Positions 23,901-38,900 of a stretch of DNA of 64,000 nt are shown piece after piece. Within the stretch, counting starts at the first letter, position 1. Each line of letters begins with the position of its first letter. The notes under the pieces are model-generated. The model ran no database searches, had not been told where the DNA came from, and saw only the letters and a list, made by a program, of their open reading frames with translations. The translations under genes were made by a program, and so were the position numbers. The stretch comes from Acanthaster planci (lineage: Eukaryota > Echinodermata > Asteroidea > Valvatida > Acanthasteridae), in contig NW_019091483.1 of NCBI RefSeq assembly GCF_001949145.1, positions 668,004-732,003 of the forward strand, given 5' to 3'.

Positions 23901-26900
23901 TAGATTGTTGTGTCATTGTAATTAAAGTACAAATCGTTAACTTCGAACCCAACGATGTCTGTGAATAGTGCATACACTGTCTTTGAGACACCAGCTGCAA
24001 AACAAAAGATCATACAGTAGCATTTATTAGGTTGATGTTTTATGTAAATCAAATATACTATTTAAAGCAAAGTCCCACTGACCACTACAAACTTTGTCCA
24101 ACTCTTGCATTCATGGGGCTCTTTAATTAAGCTGAGGCTTAAGTAAATTGTAATTTCTTATTAAATGCAAGAACATGTAATTACGTAAACCATGCACAAG
24201 TTAACCATGTGAAGGAACAAAGCTCAGCAATATACATGTAGCTTATGTGTAAAGCAGTGTGTTACCAAAAGATAGCATGGATAGCATTAATATTTGACAA
24301 AAACTGGTCAAAAATTCACTTGTTATGTGCAGACAGGATAACGACATACAATACATTATCCCATTGGCATATCATTAATATTATTATTATAAATGCATAT
24401 AACTTAAAATGAAATAAATATTAAAAAGAGAGTCACGTAACAAGAAAATGTGATCAGCTAAGAAAAATAGAATTAAGATTAAAATTGAATTTGAAAAAAC
24501 ATAAATATTTTTCACCTGTAAATTTCACCATTTTGTTTTATTGATGGGTTTCGTCAGGTATGGTATTGCACTGCTAGCATATATCTCACCTATCTACACT
24601 TAAGTTGATCGAAACGGTACTTTTCTCTAAGGGTCATTTCATAGCAACTGCTATTATCCTTGAACCAGGATTGAAATCTAGGAGAGTTAACATACGATTG
24701 GGTAAACTTCCTACTCAACATTTCTCTTCTGTCAGACAAGGTCGGAAGTTTACATTCAAACATGGCATGATCATAACCAATATAGCTAGAACCAAGAATT
24801 ATTCTACAGGCTCGTTTCTGAACTTGCTTGATGGCTTCAATCTGGTTATGTGTGAGGCCTGAAATATTTGGCTCACTCCTTAGGAAGGGGTGAGCCCAAA
24901 ATACAAAAATTAAAGGAAAAACAAATAATCGACTCCTGGCAAACAAGGATACACTCATGATGTGTTACATACCTGTGCAGACGCCGAAGAATTCAAAGAA
25001 GCCTGTTTGACACAAGCAGCGATATGTCCCAGCAAGGTTTTGGCAGCGGGTGTTGACTTGAGATTCACACGGATTGTTCTCGCACTCATTGACATCTAGA
25101 AGAATCACATGCAATCATTTGAGAACATTTTTGCACGGCATATTACCAAGCATGCCAAGAGGCTTTACATCACACTGGTTGCAAATATTAGTCTTTAACC
25201 CTAACCCTCCTCAATCCTCCAACAGGTGAAGGATTGAGGAGGGTTAGGGTTAAGGATGTTTTTCTCAGTTAAGAATTGTACATGTTATTAACAAACAAAA
25301 ACACACTTTTCAAATTGTAGGTGATATTGATGTTTGTACTGAGTGCTGGATCAGGATCAACTTTCCTCATTTTCACCCACAAGAAGGAGAAATGTACAGG
25401 ACAGCTGACAAGTTACTTCAGGGCAGCAGTAGAAAATTGCTACGAAAGAGACCTTGACATGTGATAAGATAAAACTCTCAAGGCTTTATCAACTGAGGGC
25501 AAATGAACTTTTGTGTGACTAGATGTTAATACTCACCAGTGCATGCGCCAACAGTTCCTTCGTAACCATTTCCACACATGCAGGTAAAGCTGCCAAAGTT
25601 GTTAATACACACCTCCTTGACTGGATCACATGTGTCCGTCTCAAACGCACATTCATTTACATCTGAATACAAGGATTAGGGTTTAAAAATATTTTACAAT
25701 GTGGAAAAGTTAACAAAAGATACAAGAAAGAGCAAGTGATCGCAACTGCACGTCCTTGTGAACAAGTGTAATGCACGAAAGTGCTCTGGTGCACCAGAAT
25801 CATTGTTAATTGAGAAGTTGGAGTTTTATGTACTTGTAAAATGTTCAGATATGGTATCTGTTCATTCGACTTTATGAGGAATTCCCATGATATGCGAGAG
25901 CTGTCCGTTAACACTTTCTCATGTAAATCAAAGATTCTCTTTTTTTTATACTTGACTGATACGCACACAATAGGATATGATTTTTACTTGAAAACTACTC
26001 ACAGGCAAGCATGTATATCTTCATTCAGCAACTGATTCAATGAGAAATTTAAATTTAGATATTCCTGGTGCGTGAGCCAGTTTAGTATTCTAACCACGCA
26101 TGTCCACTATGAGGCTACAGCCATGTACATGTACTTGTTTGATAATCTGGCTTAGCAGCACAGTCACACGCCGACTCACGTACATACATTGTTCCCAAAA
26201 GACCTTGGCTGGCGCATTATTTAAGCACACTGATAAGCAGCGGACAAATTATCAAAAACCTAGAGGTATTGACCAACATTTGCTCAGTGGCAATTGTTGC
26301 TCATCAATGTGCATGCATCCTGAACTTCAGCATACCTTCACACTCTCTGCCTGGTGAAAACCCATCACTTGTCACATAGCCATCTCTGCAGCGGCATGTG
26401 AAACTACCGTCAACGTTGATACATGTCGACAAGGGATGACAGTCATTGGTGTCATCTGATGCACACTCATTAACATCTGGAAAATACATGGTAATGAAAA
26501 TTTTATTTTAAAGATCATGCAAAGACTGTTTTTAGGAGTATGGAATACCTATAGAATATAAAAGTATATCTTGTAACTTTGACAGAGACAAAGAACCTTG
26601 CAGAAAACCTATTGCTATTCTCTTAGATTTCGCTTAGGTATTTTTCTTGAGCCTCTTTTGGGATGCAGGCAGCCGAGTGATTAATAAGGTTTGTGACTCC
26701 TGAACATAGGGTTGGGGGTTCAAATCCAGCTACTGTACATAAGCTGGGGCCCTAGGTACGCCACTTCACCCCTGCTTGCCTCTCTCCACCCAGGACAATA
26801 AATGAGTACCAGCATTACGGCATTAGCTGGGGGAGTAAACCTTTCATGGACTGGCATTCTATCTTGGGCTGAATAGACATGTAGTAAAATACTGGGCCAA

Positions 26901-29900
26901 ATGGCTTGGAAAAGACTTGTTTTTGCGCTTATTGGAAAGGAAAATCTTACGACCTTTCCTCTGACACCCTCATCTTTTCGTTCCAATAAATTTCTGGTTT
27001 GTCCAAAAGGTGTCCTTGTTTGTATACACAAAGAATTCCTTTATCCATATGCATTTTCATATTTTGCCTAAAATTATTTGTCTGGTATTGCATTAGAACA
27101 GTTCTGCCCAGTCAAGTAATGAATGATAACATAGCTATATTAGCTAATAAGCCACTTGCAAGTTAAACTTGAATAAAATCTGGTACACTGTGTTATCCAA
27201 TTGCATAGAAACGTAACAATTTGAATTCCCCAGACTAAAGACACTGTTGCTATACCTCGTTATTTGGGGCAAGCTTTTGCCTAGCGACCACCATCTCTGG
27301 AATGGACTGGTTCCTTTGTGCTGTTCTTATCCATTGAGAACAGTGTATTGTTGCAAGGCATCTTTTATGTAACTGAGCAAAAGCTTGCTCCAAAGCACAA
27401 GGTATAGCAACAGTGGTTTTAGTAAGGAGAATTAAAGCTGTTATGTTCAAGTGAATTCAAAGAACTCAGTGCACCAGATTTATTCAAATTTAATTCGCAA
27501 ATGGCTGATTAGGCTAATGAAATAATAATTTATAAATCCGTTTTACTGTAGAATGTAGTTTAACTTGACTGTGTCCACAAGTCAATTGAAGCAAGGTAGA
27601 TATTCACTAGGAAAAATTGGTAAAAAATTAGACCAATTCCCAGACATTAAAATTTACCTGTGCAGTTGAATCCAGTCCCAACATAGCCATTGTGACAAGT
27701 GCAAGTGTAGCTCCCGATGCTGTTACTGCACTGGGCATTGTTGTCACACGGGGAATCCAAGCACTCATCGATGTCAAAGCACTGCACTCGGGCATCACCG
27801 CTGAAACCCTCATTGCAAGTGCAGACGTAATCACCAGGTGTGTTGTCACATGTGCTGTTTGCAGCACAGCTGTCTGGAATGTTGCATTCATTGACGTCTA
27901 CCAAAACAAGCCATAAATTGATTTCTTTACAGGGATCTATTAACTTGCTTCACAATTCTGTGCTAACTTCAAAATAAGAGGGACATGTACATGTAATCTG
28001 TTCCATACAAAACTGTAGGTTTGGTTTGAAAACCTGAAAATTTCATGTGCATTGTTATCCCGTGCAGATAAGAATGTTGCACAAGTAGAAAAAGGATTTT
28101 CTGGGTTGAAGAGGGTCGCACTGAGAAAAATGCAAATCTCATTAGGCCTACCTGTACATGATGTTCCATTGCCTGAGTAACCACTATTACATGCACAAAG
28201 ATACCCTCCCTCTGTGTTGGTGCAAGTGGCATCTGCATGGCAGTCGTCAGCCCTGGCATCCGTGGAAGAGAGTGTGCATTCATTCACATCTTGAAGAACA
28301 AGAACAAAAAGATATCACTAATTAAAAAATTTACTCATCTTACACACAAGACTTTAACATTTAACATGCGGATACACATGTATGCATTTCCATATCTTCT
28401 CTGGTTTTTGGATAATAACGCTACATTTCCTTGTCCATGAATTTATTCAAGTCCCACTGAAGAACATATAATGCTATCCAGATTCTCAAACAAGTCATTT
28501 TCAAGTATTTTAAATTTTTTGTACAGATTAAGCAAGCTGCCCCTCATTTCTGGCTTAAAGGATTACCAAGAGTTAACCCTCCACTGTTAAAGTGACTCAA
28601 AGCACAAAGTGAAAAGTGGGAGACAAAACAGATGGGCTGTATTCCTCTTTTCCAATCTTTAACTCTGACACAAGATGATGTTGGAGAACATGGATATCTT
28701 ACCGATACAAACAGCTCCATCTCCTTCGTAGCCACTGAGGCAAGGGCACTGGTATGACCCGGGGGTGTTAACACACATAGCTAGAGCAGAGCAGTTGTGG
28801 CCAACAACACACTCATCGATGTCTGCAGAGGTAAAGCAAAAGCAAATATCACTTATGAAATAGTTTTAAAGAATAATCGGTCTTGCCCATTTAGCTTAAC
28901 TCGCCCTTCAAAAAATAATGCTCCGTAACTCTCCTTCATCAGTTGCAAGTTATATTTTTACTAAAATTTACTCTACAGGATGCAATTACTGAACAATAAA
29001 GCTCAAAGTAAGATTGACGTTAATAACAATGGAAGGGATTTTTATTTTAAATTTTACTGTAGAATTTAAGTAAGCTTCATTGCTGCGTGCAATTCTTCAT
29101 ATGTAACTTGTAAACCCTTTAAATCAAAATTTCTGAAACAAAAAAACATGAACCATTATAAACTCGGTTACTTTGTTTTCTAATTATGGGGAATTTATGC
29201 CAGCCTCTGCTGGCATGAGGCATGATCAGAAGATATGAAAAAGAAATTCCACCCACCATTGCAAACAGTTCCATTGAACTCAAATCCTGTCAGGCAATCA
29301 CACCGGTATGAGCCTGGTAGATTGGTGCACACAGAATTAACACTGCAATCATTCAGGGAGGATGATGCACACTCATTGATGTCTGAAAGGAATAAAAGTA
29401 TCACATGAAGTGTTTGATGATAAACCCTTTGCATTCCAGGCTGGAGAAACTGAGACCTTGAAGCTAACCCATGGTCAAGAAATTGAGGACCTTGTCTGAA
29501 GTACTGTATTAAAAACAATGAAAAAATGTTAAAGACTGACATCACTATCTGTGAAAAATTAAATTCTCAACTTGCGGTAAGTCTTTCTGTGCTTACCAAC
29601 GCATGTTTGTCCGTCTCCCGAATAGCCACTGAGACACGTGCAGGAATATGTGCCAGGCAAGTTGGTGCATGCAGCATTAGCACTGCAAAGGTTGACACCC
29701 TCACATTCATTGATGTCTGCAACATAGGTTGAATAAATCTATCAACTTTAATGACCTTTCTGAAGCAAAAGTAAGAGTTTATCAGTCCCAGAGTGTTCGA
29801 GGTTTGAATCAGTGAATTCTGTGAAGCCTTATGAGGAAAACCACATCGAAGTAAATGCATCAATACATTAAGACCCACATAGGAGTCTTATCAAATGAAC

Positions 29901-32900
29901 AACAATCATCAGATGTTTAAAATCATTATCCTATCCCCAAAATTAACTAGAGTTAGGAACGAATGAAGCATTAAATAATTACTATTGATTTATCTCATGA
30001 TCCATTCAATATAAAAAAACGTATTAACTCACCTGAACAGATGGTCCCATTTGTCACGAATCCACTCTTACAGTTGCAGACAAAGCTTCCATCTGTGTTG
30101 AAGCAATTCTCAGATACTGCATCGCAGGTGCTTGTGCCCTCTATGCACTCATTGATATCTTTTGAAAAGAAACAGTACAAAACAATCATATTAAAATTTC
30201 CATGAACAATATTTCAGTGTAACTTTACAAATGATCATGCAGTGAAAAGTGAAGAGGGAAAACTGCTTATCTAATGGATGAATCAGTGAATTAAATAAAG
30301 GGTTAGGCAAGCTAAAACCTTCTGCCAATTTGGGGTCGAAAATCAAGTTGTCATGTTACTTTGCGATCTTCGGCATGCTATAATGTAGGATGACTGTTGA
30401 TATGCATGCTAACAGGCAGGAGTTGAATTTATGCAAACCTCCAACTGAGGATCCAGAAAATCAGTACAATTGCTAATAATCTGTGATATTGTTCATATCA
30501 ATTTGTGTCGTGGTACTTGCTATATAGCTTTGCAATGCACTTTGAACTTTGGGGCTATCTGCGACTATCTGTGGCAAACTGCAACCAGGCTTAATTACCT
30601 TCGCACAGTCGTCCTCCAGTTGTTAGCCTGTAACCTGTGTTACAATCACAGGTGTATCCTGGGATAGCATCAATGCAAATCTGGTCACAGGCATCTGGGT
30701 ATTGCATATCTGTACATTCATCAATATCTGAATGAAAAAAAAAGTGATTTTTTAAGCACTGAAAATGCTTCTCAATATAAAATTAGTAAATTATTTTAAT
30801 ACAAAAACAGAATCTGCAAATTGCTTTGATCGAATGATGTTGGCGTCAAATGCTGTAGTTAATGAAGTTTATATTCTGAAGCAAAAATTCAAAATGATTT
30901 GCGTCGAATATACAACGAACATGGATACAGTTATAAACCATTTGGGATTTTATCATCTGTCATCTGAACATTTTTTTCATCACAAAAGGAGAAAGTTCAA
31001 ACTGTAGTCTATAAATTCCATGAAGAAAGCCATGTATATAACACTTTGATTGAAAGTTGCAGTAACTTACTGATACACAGGGTATCATTGCTGCCGTCTA
31101 ATTTGTATCCATCATAGCATGCGCAGAGTTCCATGCCATTTAAAACATAGCAGTCGCCGTTGGTACAGATTTTACTGATGCACACAGAATCAGCTGTAAA
31201 TGGAGAAAACTTGAATTTATCAGAATCAAGTCAAATAGGTGGGAAATCAACTATATATTGCTTACTTTGAGAACATTCTTACTTTAAGAATTTTTGTTTC
31301 AGCGGAAGACAAAACTTGTTTTCCTTAGCTGAGTAAGCAATTTCTCTGCAAGTGAGATACTATATATGACCATTTGAAGCCAAAAAAAAAAAAGATTACA
31401 TGAAATTGTCAGGACATAATGGAATTCCTTTACAAGGGTTATAAGTAACACATTTCATCATCACTCCTTCATGCGTTGACACTTGGACATTCTTTTGCAG
31501 CACAATTAAAGTTGACTTCTTTGGAGGGAATCTTTGCAGATTTTCTATAACATCTGATGCCACTTACGGACACAGGTGCCCTGATTGTCCTTTCGGAAAC
31601 CATCGAAGCAGAAACACTCAAAGCTGCCAACAGTGTTGTTGCATCCTTGTGTACAGTTGTCAATGGCAAGGCTGCATTCGTCAATGTCTGTAAAAACAAA
31701 AAGATATCAATTATAAACCAATTAAGATCACCAGATTACAATACACTTGTTGCACAAACAGGAAAATATCAATCAGAAGCAAACAGAGCATGTGACAAAA
31801 TGCTTCAGGAGAATGTCTTACCTTGGCAAAGATTTGTTGCTGTCATGTCGACGGTAAAACCTGACCGACAGGAACAGACAAAACTTCCAATGGTATCAGT
31901 GCAAATCTGCTCACAGTCGTCTGTATTTGCAGTACACTCATCAATATCTACACGAAAATGGTGGTGAAAGAATGTTACATAGTTAAGGATGATCTCAAAA
32001 TGTTCAGTTCACAACAGGCAATCCCAAGTATTTTTTATAACTGCTTACAAATACAAATGACAATAACTGTGAACTCACTAAATTTGTATTACTTTTTCAG
32101 CTGCACTTTTGGGGCCCAAAACAACTCTATGGTGCTTAGTTGTTCACAAAACAAAGAGCTCAAAACTCGAACATTGCACAATGTTTTCCATTGTTGTTTC
32201 ACTATTTTGCTCTGTTTGATAAAACATTCCACTACAGATCTATCTCACTTCAGAGAATTAAACTTTCAAAACAGTAGAAGTGTTGTGTTACACATAAGAA
32301 TCTGCAAAAGTAAAGAAACTGTGCAATAAGAAGAGCTGATACCTCTATTAAGCTATCAAAAAGGCTTTAACATTGGTATAATTACTTGTGCACGTCCGGC
32401 CATCTCCTTCATAGCCAACAACACAACGGCAGGTGTAGGACCCTATGGTGTTGATGCACAGTCCCAAGGTATCATTACAAGTGTCCACTTCTTCAGTGCA
32501 CTCATTCATATCTAATGGCAACAAATACATACAACAAATTAACTCACCACTATATTTAAAATGTTTTGAACAAAAACAATAAGGAAAAACCTCAGCTATG
32601 GGGTCTACAGGGCAAATCAATGCCATGTATACTGCATAGTTACCGGTACATTGTCAGTAACTTCTAAATTATTTTTACAATCAAACCGTGGGCACAATGT
32701 TATGCACTTCCACGAATGCTACAATCTGACATTCTAAATTTGATGGATTGGACTCTCTCTAAAGAAAGAACAAAGGATGCTTGGTAGAAAGGCACTCTAT
32801 AATACTGTGTACTCTTACCGTAGCATTCTGCACCATTTCCGATGTAGCCATCTTTACAAGTGCAGTCATAGGAGCCAGGGGTGTTTTGGCACTTGGCATT

Positions 32901-35900
32901 GACTGAACAAATGGTAGCATTGATGGTACACTCATCGATGTCTGCAAAAAATAAGAAAGACCATAAAATGATGGAGTCAACGTAAATCCTGCTAATTTAT
33001 GCAGCTACATGTAAGACACAGGGTGAACACAGCAGTAGTTCTAAGAATCTTGATGATCAACTAACCCTGGTACCAGGAAAAGATCACATTCCTTTAATGA
33101 TGCTATACTCACACACAAGTCGTTAACTACTTGTTCGACTATTTGGCACTGCAATAACTTAGTGAACCTCTTTCATCAAAAGCTAACCTTCACACATGAA
33201 ACCATCACCAGTGTAGCCTTCGTAACAGCGACACTCGTAGGATCCTTGGGTATTGGTGCACATGGCTGTGCCGGCAGCACAATCATCAGTGTTGGCTAAA
33301 CATTCATCCACATCTGAAACAGAAACAAATCACATCATAAAGGCATTTATACAATCAAAAGCCTCTAAACAAAGGCCTCCAACTATGACACTTGCTCTTT
33401 TTGAGTGACCAAAAATTTCACAAAGCTAAGTCTTGAGTTTGGCCACTGGCCTAATTTTAACTAAGCGTGAATTTCATAAGTTAAATCAATGGGACTCCAC
33501 CATGCTACTGATGTAAAACATTTTCCTCTCTAGTCGTACCCATGCACATGATTCCATCTCCGATCTGGCCGGGGTTGCACACACAGACGTAGCTCCCGAA
33601 ATTGTCCTCGCACACTGCGCGAGGATGGCAGGGGCGTATAGCCAGCATGCATTCATCAATGTTCTGGCAGTCCCGCCCATCCCCTTCAAAGCCGCTATTA
33701 CAAGTGCAGAAGTAGGAGCCTGGGGAGTTGGTGCAGGTGGCCAGACTGCTGCAGTTTTGCAGGCCTCGCGTGCACTCATTGATGTCTGAAAAAGTATTAC
33801 AGAAATCATAATTCAATCCGAAACCCACCCAACATTACTAGAAAATGGAAATTTGAATAAAATATAAATGACTTAGATTGAAATGTATCGTAAATCATAA
33901 GAAACAGTTATACTTGAAAGTGCTCGATAAATATGAAACTGATCTGCCATTTATCAACAGTTTTCAAACCTTAACGAAATTTGGCATTTTATTATCACTT
34001 GCCATATTTGTAAAGTTTCTTCTAAACGCGCTTGACATGCCGTTGACCAATAAGGTGTCGCGATTTGTCAGGCACACGTCTCAAGATCAGGAATGTGGGT
34101 GTGAGCACAACGCCACCGCAGTACGGCGTCTTCTCAGATTAGTATATTGCATGGAAACCTTGCAAGACTCACCTTGACACACTCCACTAATCTTCTCATA
34201 TCCAGTGTCACAGATACAGGAATAACTGCCAACAGTGTTTGTACACTCTGAGTTTGTGTCACAGACAGGGACTTCATTGAAACACTCATCAATGTCTGCA
34301 ATAAGATAAACAAGTCAAATTCTAAACACTTGCAAATCTCTTAGATGTACACGTGATTACATGAATGTGGTATACATGGTACAGCTTTTAGGGCTTTGAG
34401 GGAGGCAGAACAATGAGTTTGTTGAAATATTATTTAAAGAAAACTAGTCTTTTTTAAACTGCTGCTTGATGGGTTAAAAATTAAAGATTCTTTTCTGAGG
34501 AATCCATGCATTAAGAGTTAAATGTTAATATTAAAAGACCCAAATGTTGACATATGAATTGGCTACATTAATAAATTAAGAGTGTACAAAATCATGACAA
34601 TTAAGAACAGGTTTGTTTATTCTGAAAACTCCTAGCATTTTGAAATTCAAAATTACACTAACTTGAATGATTAACGATAATATGATTTCTTTAGCTGAGT
34701 GGGTAGACAATTTATGACAGAAACAAACCTTCGCATAATGTTCCATCCCCATTTGTGTCCGAGAATCCTTCACTGCAGGTGCAAGTAAAGCTGCCGGCGG
34801 TATTGGCACAGGTGGCAAATTCATGGCAATTGTCTGTCTGGAGGTCACACTCGTCAATGTCAAGGCATGTGCGTGCATCTGGGTGAAGCTCGTAGCCAGT
34901 TTCACAGGAACAGCGGAAACCCCCAAGGATGTTGTTGCAGATCTGTTCACATGGTGATCCTCCTGGTTGGGTGCACTCATCCAAATCTGCAAACAAGATG
35001 TGGAGAAGTACGACTTGACCAAGTGAGAGTTATAGGGTGATGGATTATGACTCGTTCGTAAACAGGGAAGCCAGTAGAAAGGAGGCTTCAACGGTATAGG
35101 TCTGTTCTAAGATATTTAATTAACTTGGCCACATTCTAGCTAGGTGGTGAGGTTTGAGATATGGGCTTTTAAATGTTAAGTCCGGATTAACCCTATCAAT
35201 CCAAAACCAGTCAACATTCCAACACCAGGGTTGTTGAAATCCGTTAGGATGAGTATTACTCTTGTAAACTGACTGTGTTTTGTGAGGGATTAGGTACACC
35301 ACAAATAAACAGAGTCCAACTGTTTGTGTGCCCACTTCACCATATAATGTTGAGATTTGCAAGGATGTGGAAGGTCACTAGTAAATCACCCTAGCTAGGG
35401 ATTTAGGCTTAAGCTTTCACTGGACACAGCTTTGTCACAACATTTGTAACACTGTGCCTTAACACAGGGTTTAAGTTTTCATTAAAACTGAAATCCCTAT
35501 CATCAGTTTATGCTTTTCAGTCAAGCTTAGAAGTCACCATAGAGCAACTCTGTTAAATTAGTATGCATTCTTACCATAGCACTTGAAACCATCCCCTTCC
35601 AGACCATCTGGGCAGGGCCCACAGGTGTTCCCTTCCAATGGGGCAAGAGCATCCACACATGTGATGCCTGGAAAGCAAGGGTCATCCTCACAACCATTAC
35701 GGTCAGTCTCGCAGAAGTCGCCAGTCCAGGCCAAGGTGCAGGCACACACAACAACCTGTGATCACAGCGTATGAAATACACTCAAAGCACAAACTTTCTC
35801 AATGATGTTCCTTCCAATTTTCATTGTGCCTTGTTTTTATATTTCAAGGAGACATCTCCCAAACTGCCCTGGTTTACAGTTTTTAATCTCTACAACTTTT

Positions 35901-38900
35901 CTAGTACTATGATGTTTTCCTTTTTATTTCCGATTGTACTACTATTTCCACCCATTTCCCCTTCACATATCTAGAAATCTATGGCATAGGTCATAGAAAT
36001 ACAGATCAAGAAAGGTCAATAACGACGAATGAGTGTGGAGTTGGCATCCTCGATTCACTCAACATGTACATGTATATAAATTCTGTCACAGAATCTGCAC
36101 CAGAGAACACAATCAACTCCCCTATAAAATATTAAACATGTAATGGTCTTACACACGTGCAAATTTGACTGAGCAGTGAGCACTGGATTCCCAAGTAAAC
36201 GTAGTAACTACCATGGACAATGTATGGCACTGTCTTCCTGTAATATCTTTGCTCAGATCCTGCCCAAGGCCTATCAGAGTAAAAATGGTAAAGGGTGTCT
36301 ACAGTCTCCATCAAAAACCTTAACACTTACAGCAAATTTGTCCACAACAACATTGGAGTTCTCTGTGTACTGGTCATACATGCAGGTGCCACCATTTTGG
36401 CAGTCGCATAGTTTGACAGTAGGCTCCAAGACTGAATTGGTCTCACCATCAAATGCCCGGATGCCAACCCTCACTTTATTCAAATTTTGTGGGTTCCACG
36501 CAAAGACACCATCTGAAAAGGAACAAAAACATAAAAGGAAATACAAAATGTTATTCCCATGAACATGCAACACATTATAAATGTGATGTCAGATAAAACC
36601 CCTTCCAATTTACAATAATTTAAAGTTTATAATGAGAGAAACTATGTGGCTTTCAATAACTTTTCTTATGGCAAACATAATGCAAGAAGTTTATAAAGAT
36701 ACGGTCAGTCCCTTACTGGTTAACTTTTTCCCCATTCTCAATGCCTTCAGTCCGGTGCATCTTGGCCAAACCACTAATGATTTCATTTGCAATTAAAATT
36801 TGCTGTTTGGGAAAGGTAACAATATTCTGGGTAATCAATGCTTAGTTGATTACAAAAATAAAGGAAGTAGGAGTCACGTTATATTTTAAACAACTAATTT
36901 ATAAAGCAGAATCAAGGTTGCTTGTTCAGTTTCTAGAAAACTTTTCTGAAGTTGTCAACATCAGCATTTTCCCTTAAACCCAACAGTCTAAATTTCAACC
37001 CTCGTTCCCCATCTTGATATAGATCAATGTAGAATAACTTACTCTGATCAATAGAGCCATTGAGAATATTCTCTGTTAGGGAGAATGTGATGGACTGGCC
37101 TTCTGGGTCAAATGATGTTGTTGTCAAGGTGACCTGCTCTCCAACAACAGCTTGCAGGATGTTGGGGCCAGTGATGTTGGGTGGGAAGTTAGCTGTTGGG
37201 ATGAACAGACAAATTGTGGGATGTATGAGTACCATTTCCAATGGTCTGAGAAAACATCTTGAAAAGAACTGTTGTTTGTGAAACATCACTGGAAGTTTTG
37301 TTAGAAATATTCAGCCCTGAACAGTTTGACTAAAGCATACCAAGATCTCCAGCTTCATTTGTGAATTCCTGGTTCTGCGACATTGTCTCCACCCCAAGGA
37401 CAAGGCTATTGGTGGCCAGGGCATCATAGAGACACTGGTTGTCACTCCCACACATTGTTTGGGCCTGAGTCAGATAGGCTGGATCAGCGGCAGCTATCAG
37501 GTCGTCCAGGAACAATGGCATGAACGTCTCATCATTAACTGTGTCCCAGGATTCGCCGGCTTCATAGTAGAACAGAGAGGTGGCAGCTGTTGTTCTCCCT
37601 GAATAAGCAATAGTTAAAAAATCAGGTGTAGATTTATAGTTATGCAAATCAGGAAGAGGTAGCAAATGGAAAATGGCATTTTGACATGATATGGACACCA
37701 CTTCCAAGATTTAGAAACATTTTGTCGTTCATGGTATATACTTTTATGCTACCAGTTAATACTTTGGTTCTCAATGCATATCATTCCTACTGTGTGACAT
37801 AAGACCACTTTAGTGCAAGTCAATCAACATCTTGTTTCCTTAAGGTGATGAATAGCATGATTGTTTAACAAGTTATACACTTTAATAGGGACCGATTCTG
37901 TCCCTGTGAAAAGAAAGCACCTACATGTGAAAGCTTATAAATGTACATAGCCTATCACTGTAAAACAAACCTTAAGATCCGATTTGCGCATGAAAATGGT
38001 AGACTATATGTCTGAACTTACATGATTCGCCAAAAGTGAAGTAGTCTGCTTCCGTATAACTACTCCCAGCACCAGTTGGTGATTGTAGCATGCCATCCAC
38101 CCTCATAAAATCATCACTAGGATCATTATTCCACACACCTGAAAAAAGAAAGATTGACCCGCGATTGAAACTCAGTGTGACAATGTGACTGTGCCTGGCA
38201 TCGTCTTTAAAGAAGGTTGTAGCTGCTGTTCCTTTTAAAAAAAGGTGCTAAATCCCTTTGAAAATATGTCCATGTATTAGTATAAGGGAGCGTCTGCAAC
38301 AGCTGAGTGGCAATAAGCAACTTCTGTTTAGAAATCGTTTGTTCTTATATTGGCAAGGAGATACATTTCAGAGTAACAAAGAGAAGTAATCATGTAATAG
38401 CTGTGGTTTCAAATCAAAATCAAAACAATCTCTCGTTATTTCCATATACGACAAAATACTGGATATAAAGTGTATATCAGAAGAAAATATATAAATAGTA
38501 CATATGTGGAGGAATCCCATCAGAAGCAAAGCTGGTCGAGAAAGTCTAAGGCAAATTTGTTGGCAAGAATATATTATATTAAAACCAACGTTTAATAGTT
38601 GTGGCAGCCATATTCAGTCTTGACAAAACATCAACATTATCAAGTGAAAGTGGAGATACTAAATACTGCAGTTTTTTTTCAAGTTAACTGAGAATATCTC
38701 GACACAAGTAAGCAACTCACCTAGCAAGCCCCGGCTGGAACCATCCCTGAATGTTTCAGGAGCAGAAAATACCATGTCCAGGATTCCACTAACACTGCCT
38801 ACATTGATGGACATCCCATTCAGCCAGTAAGCTATGTACCTTGAGGTGCCATTGACTTCTTGAACAGAAAGTTGTAGTGTGCCGTTTAAGTTGTATTTTC

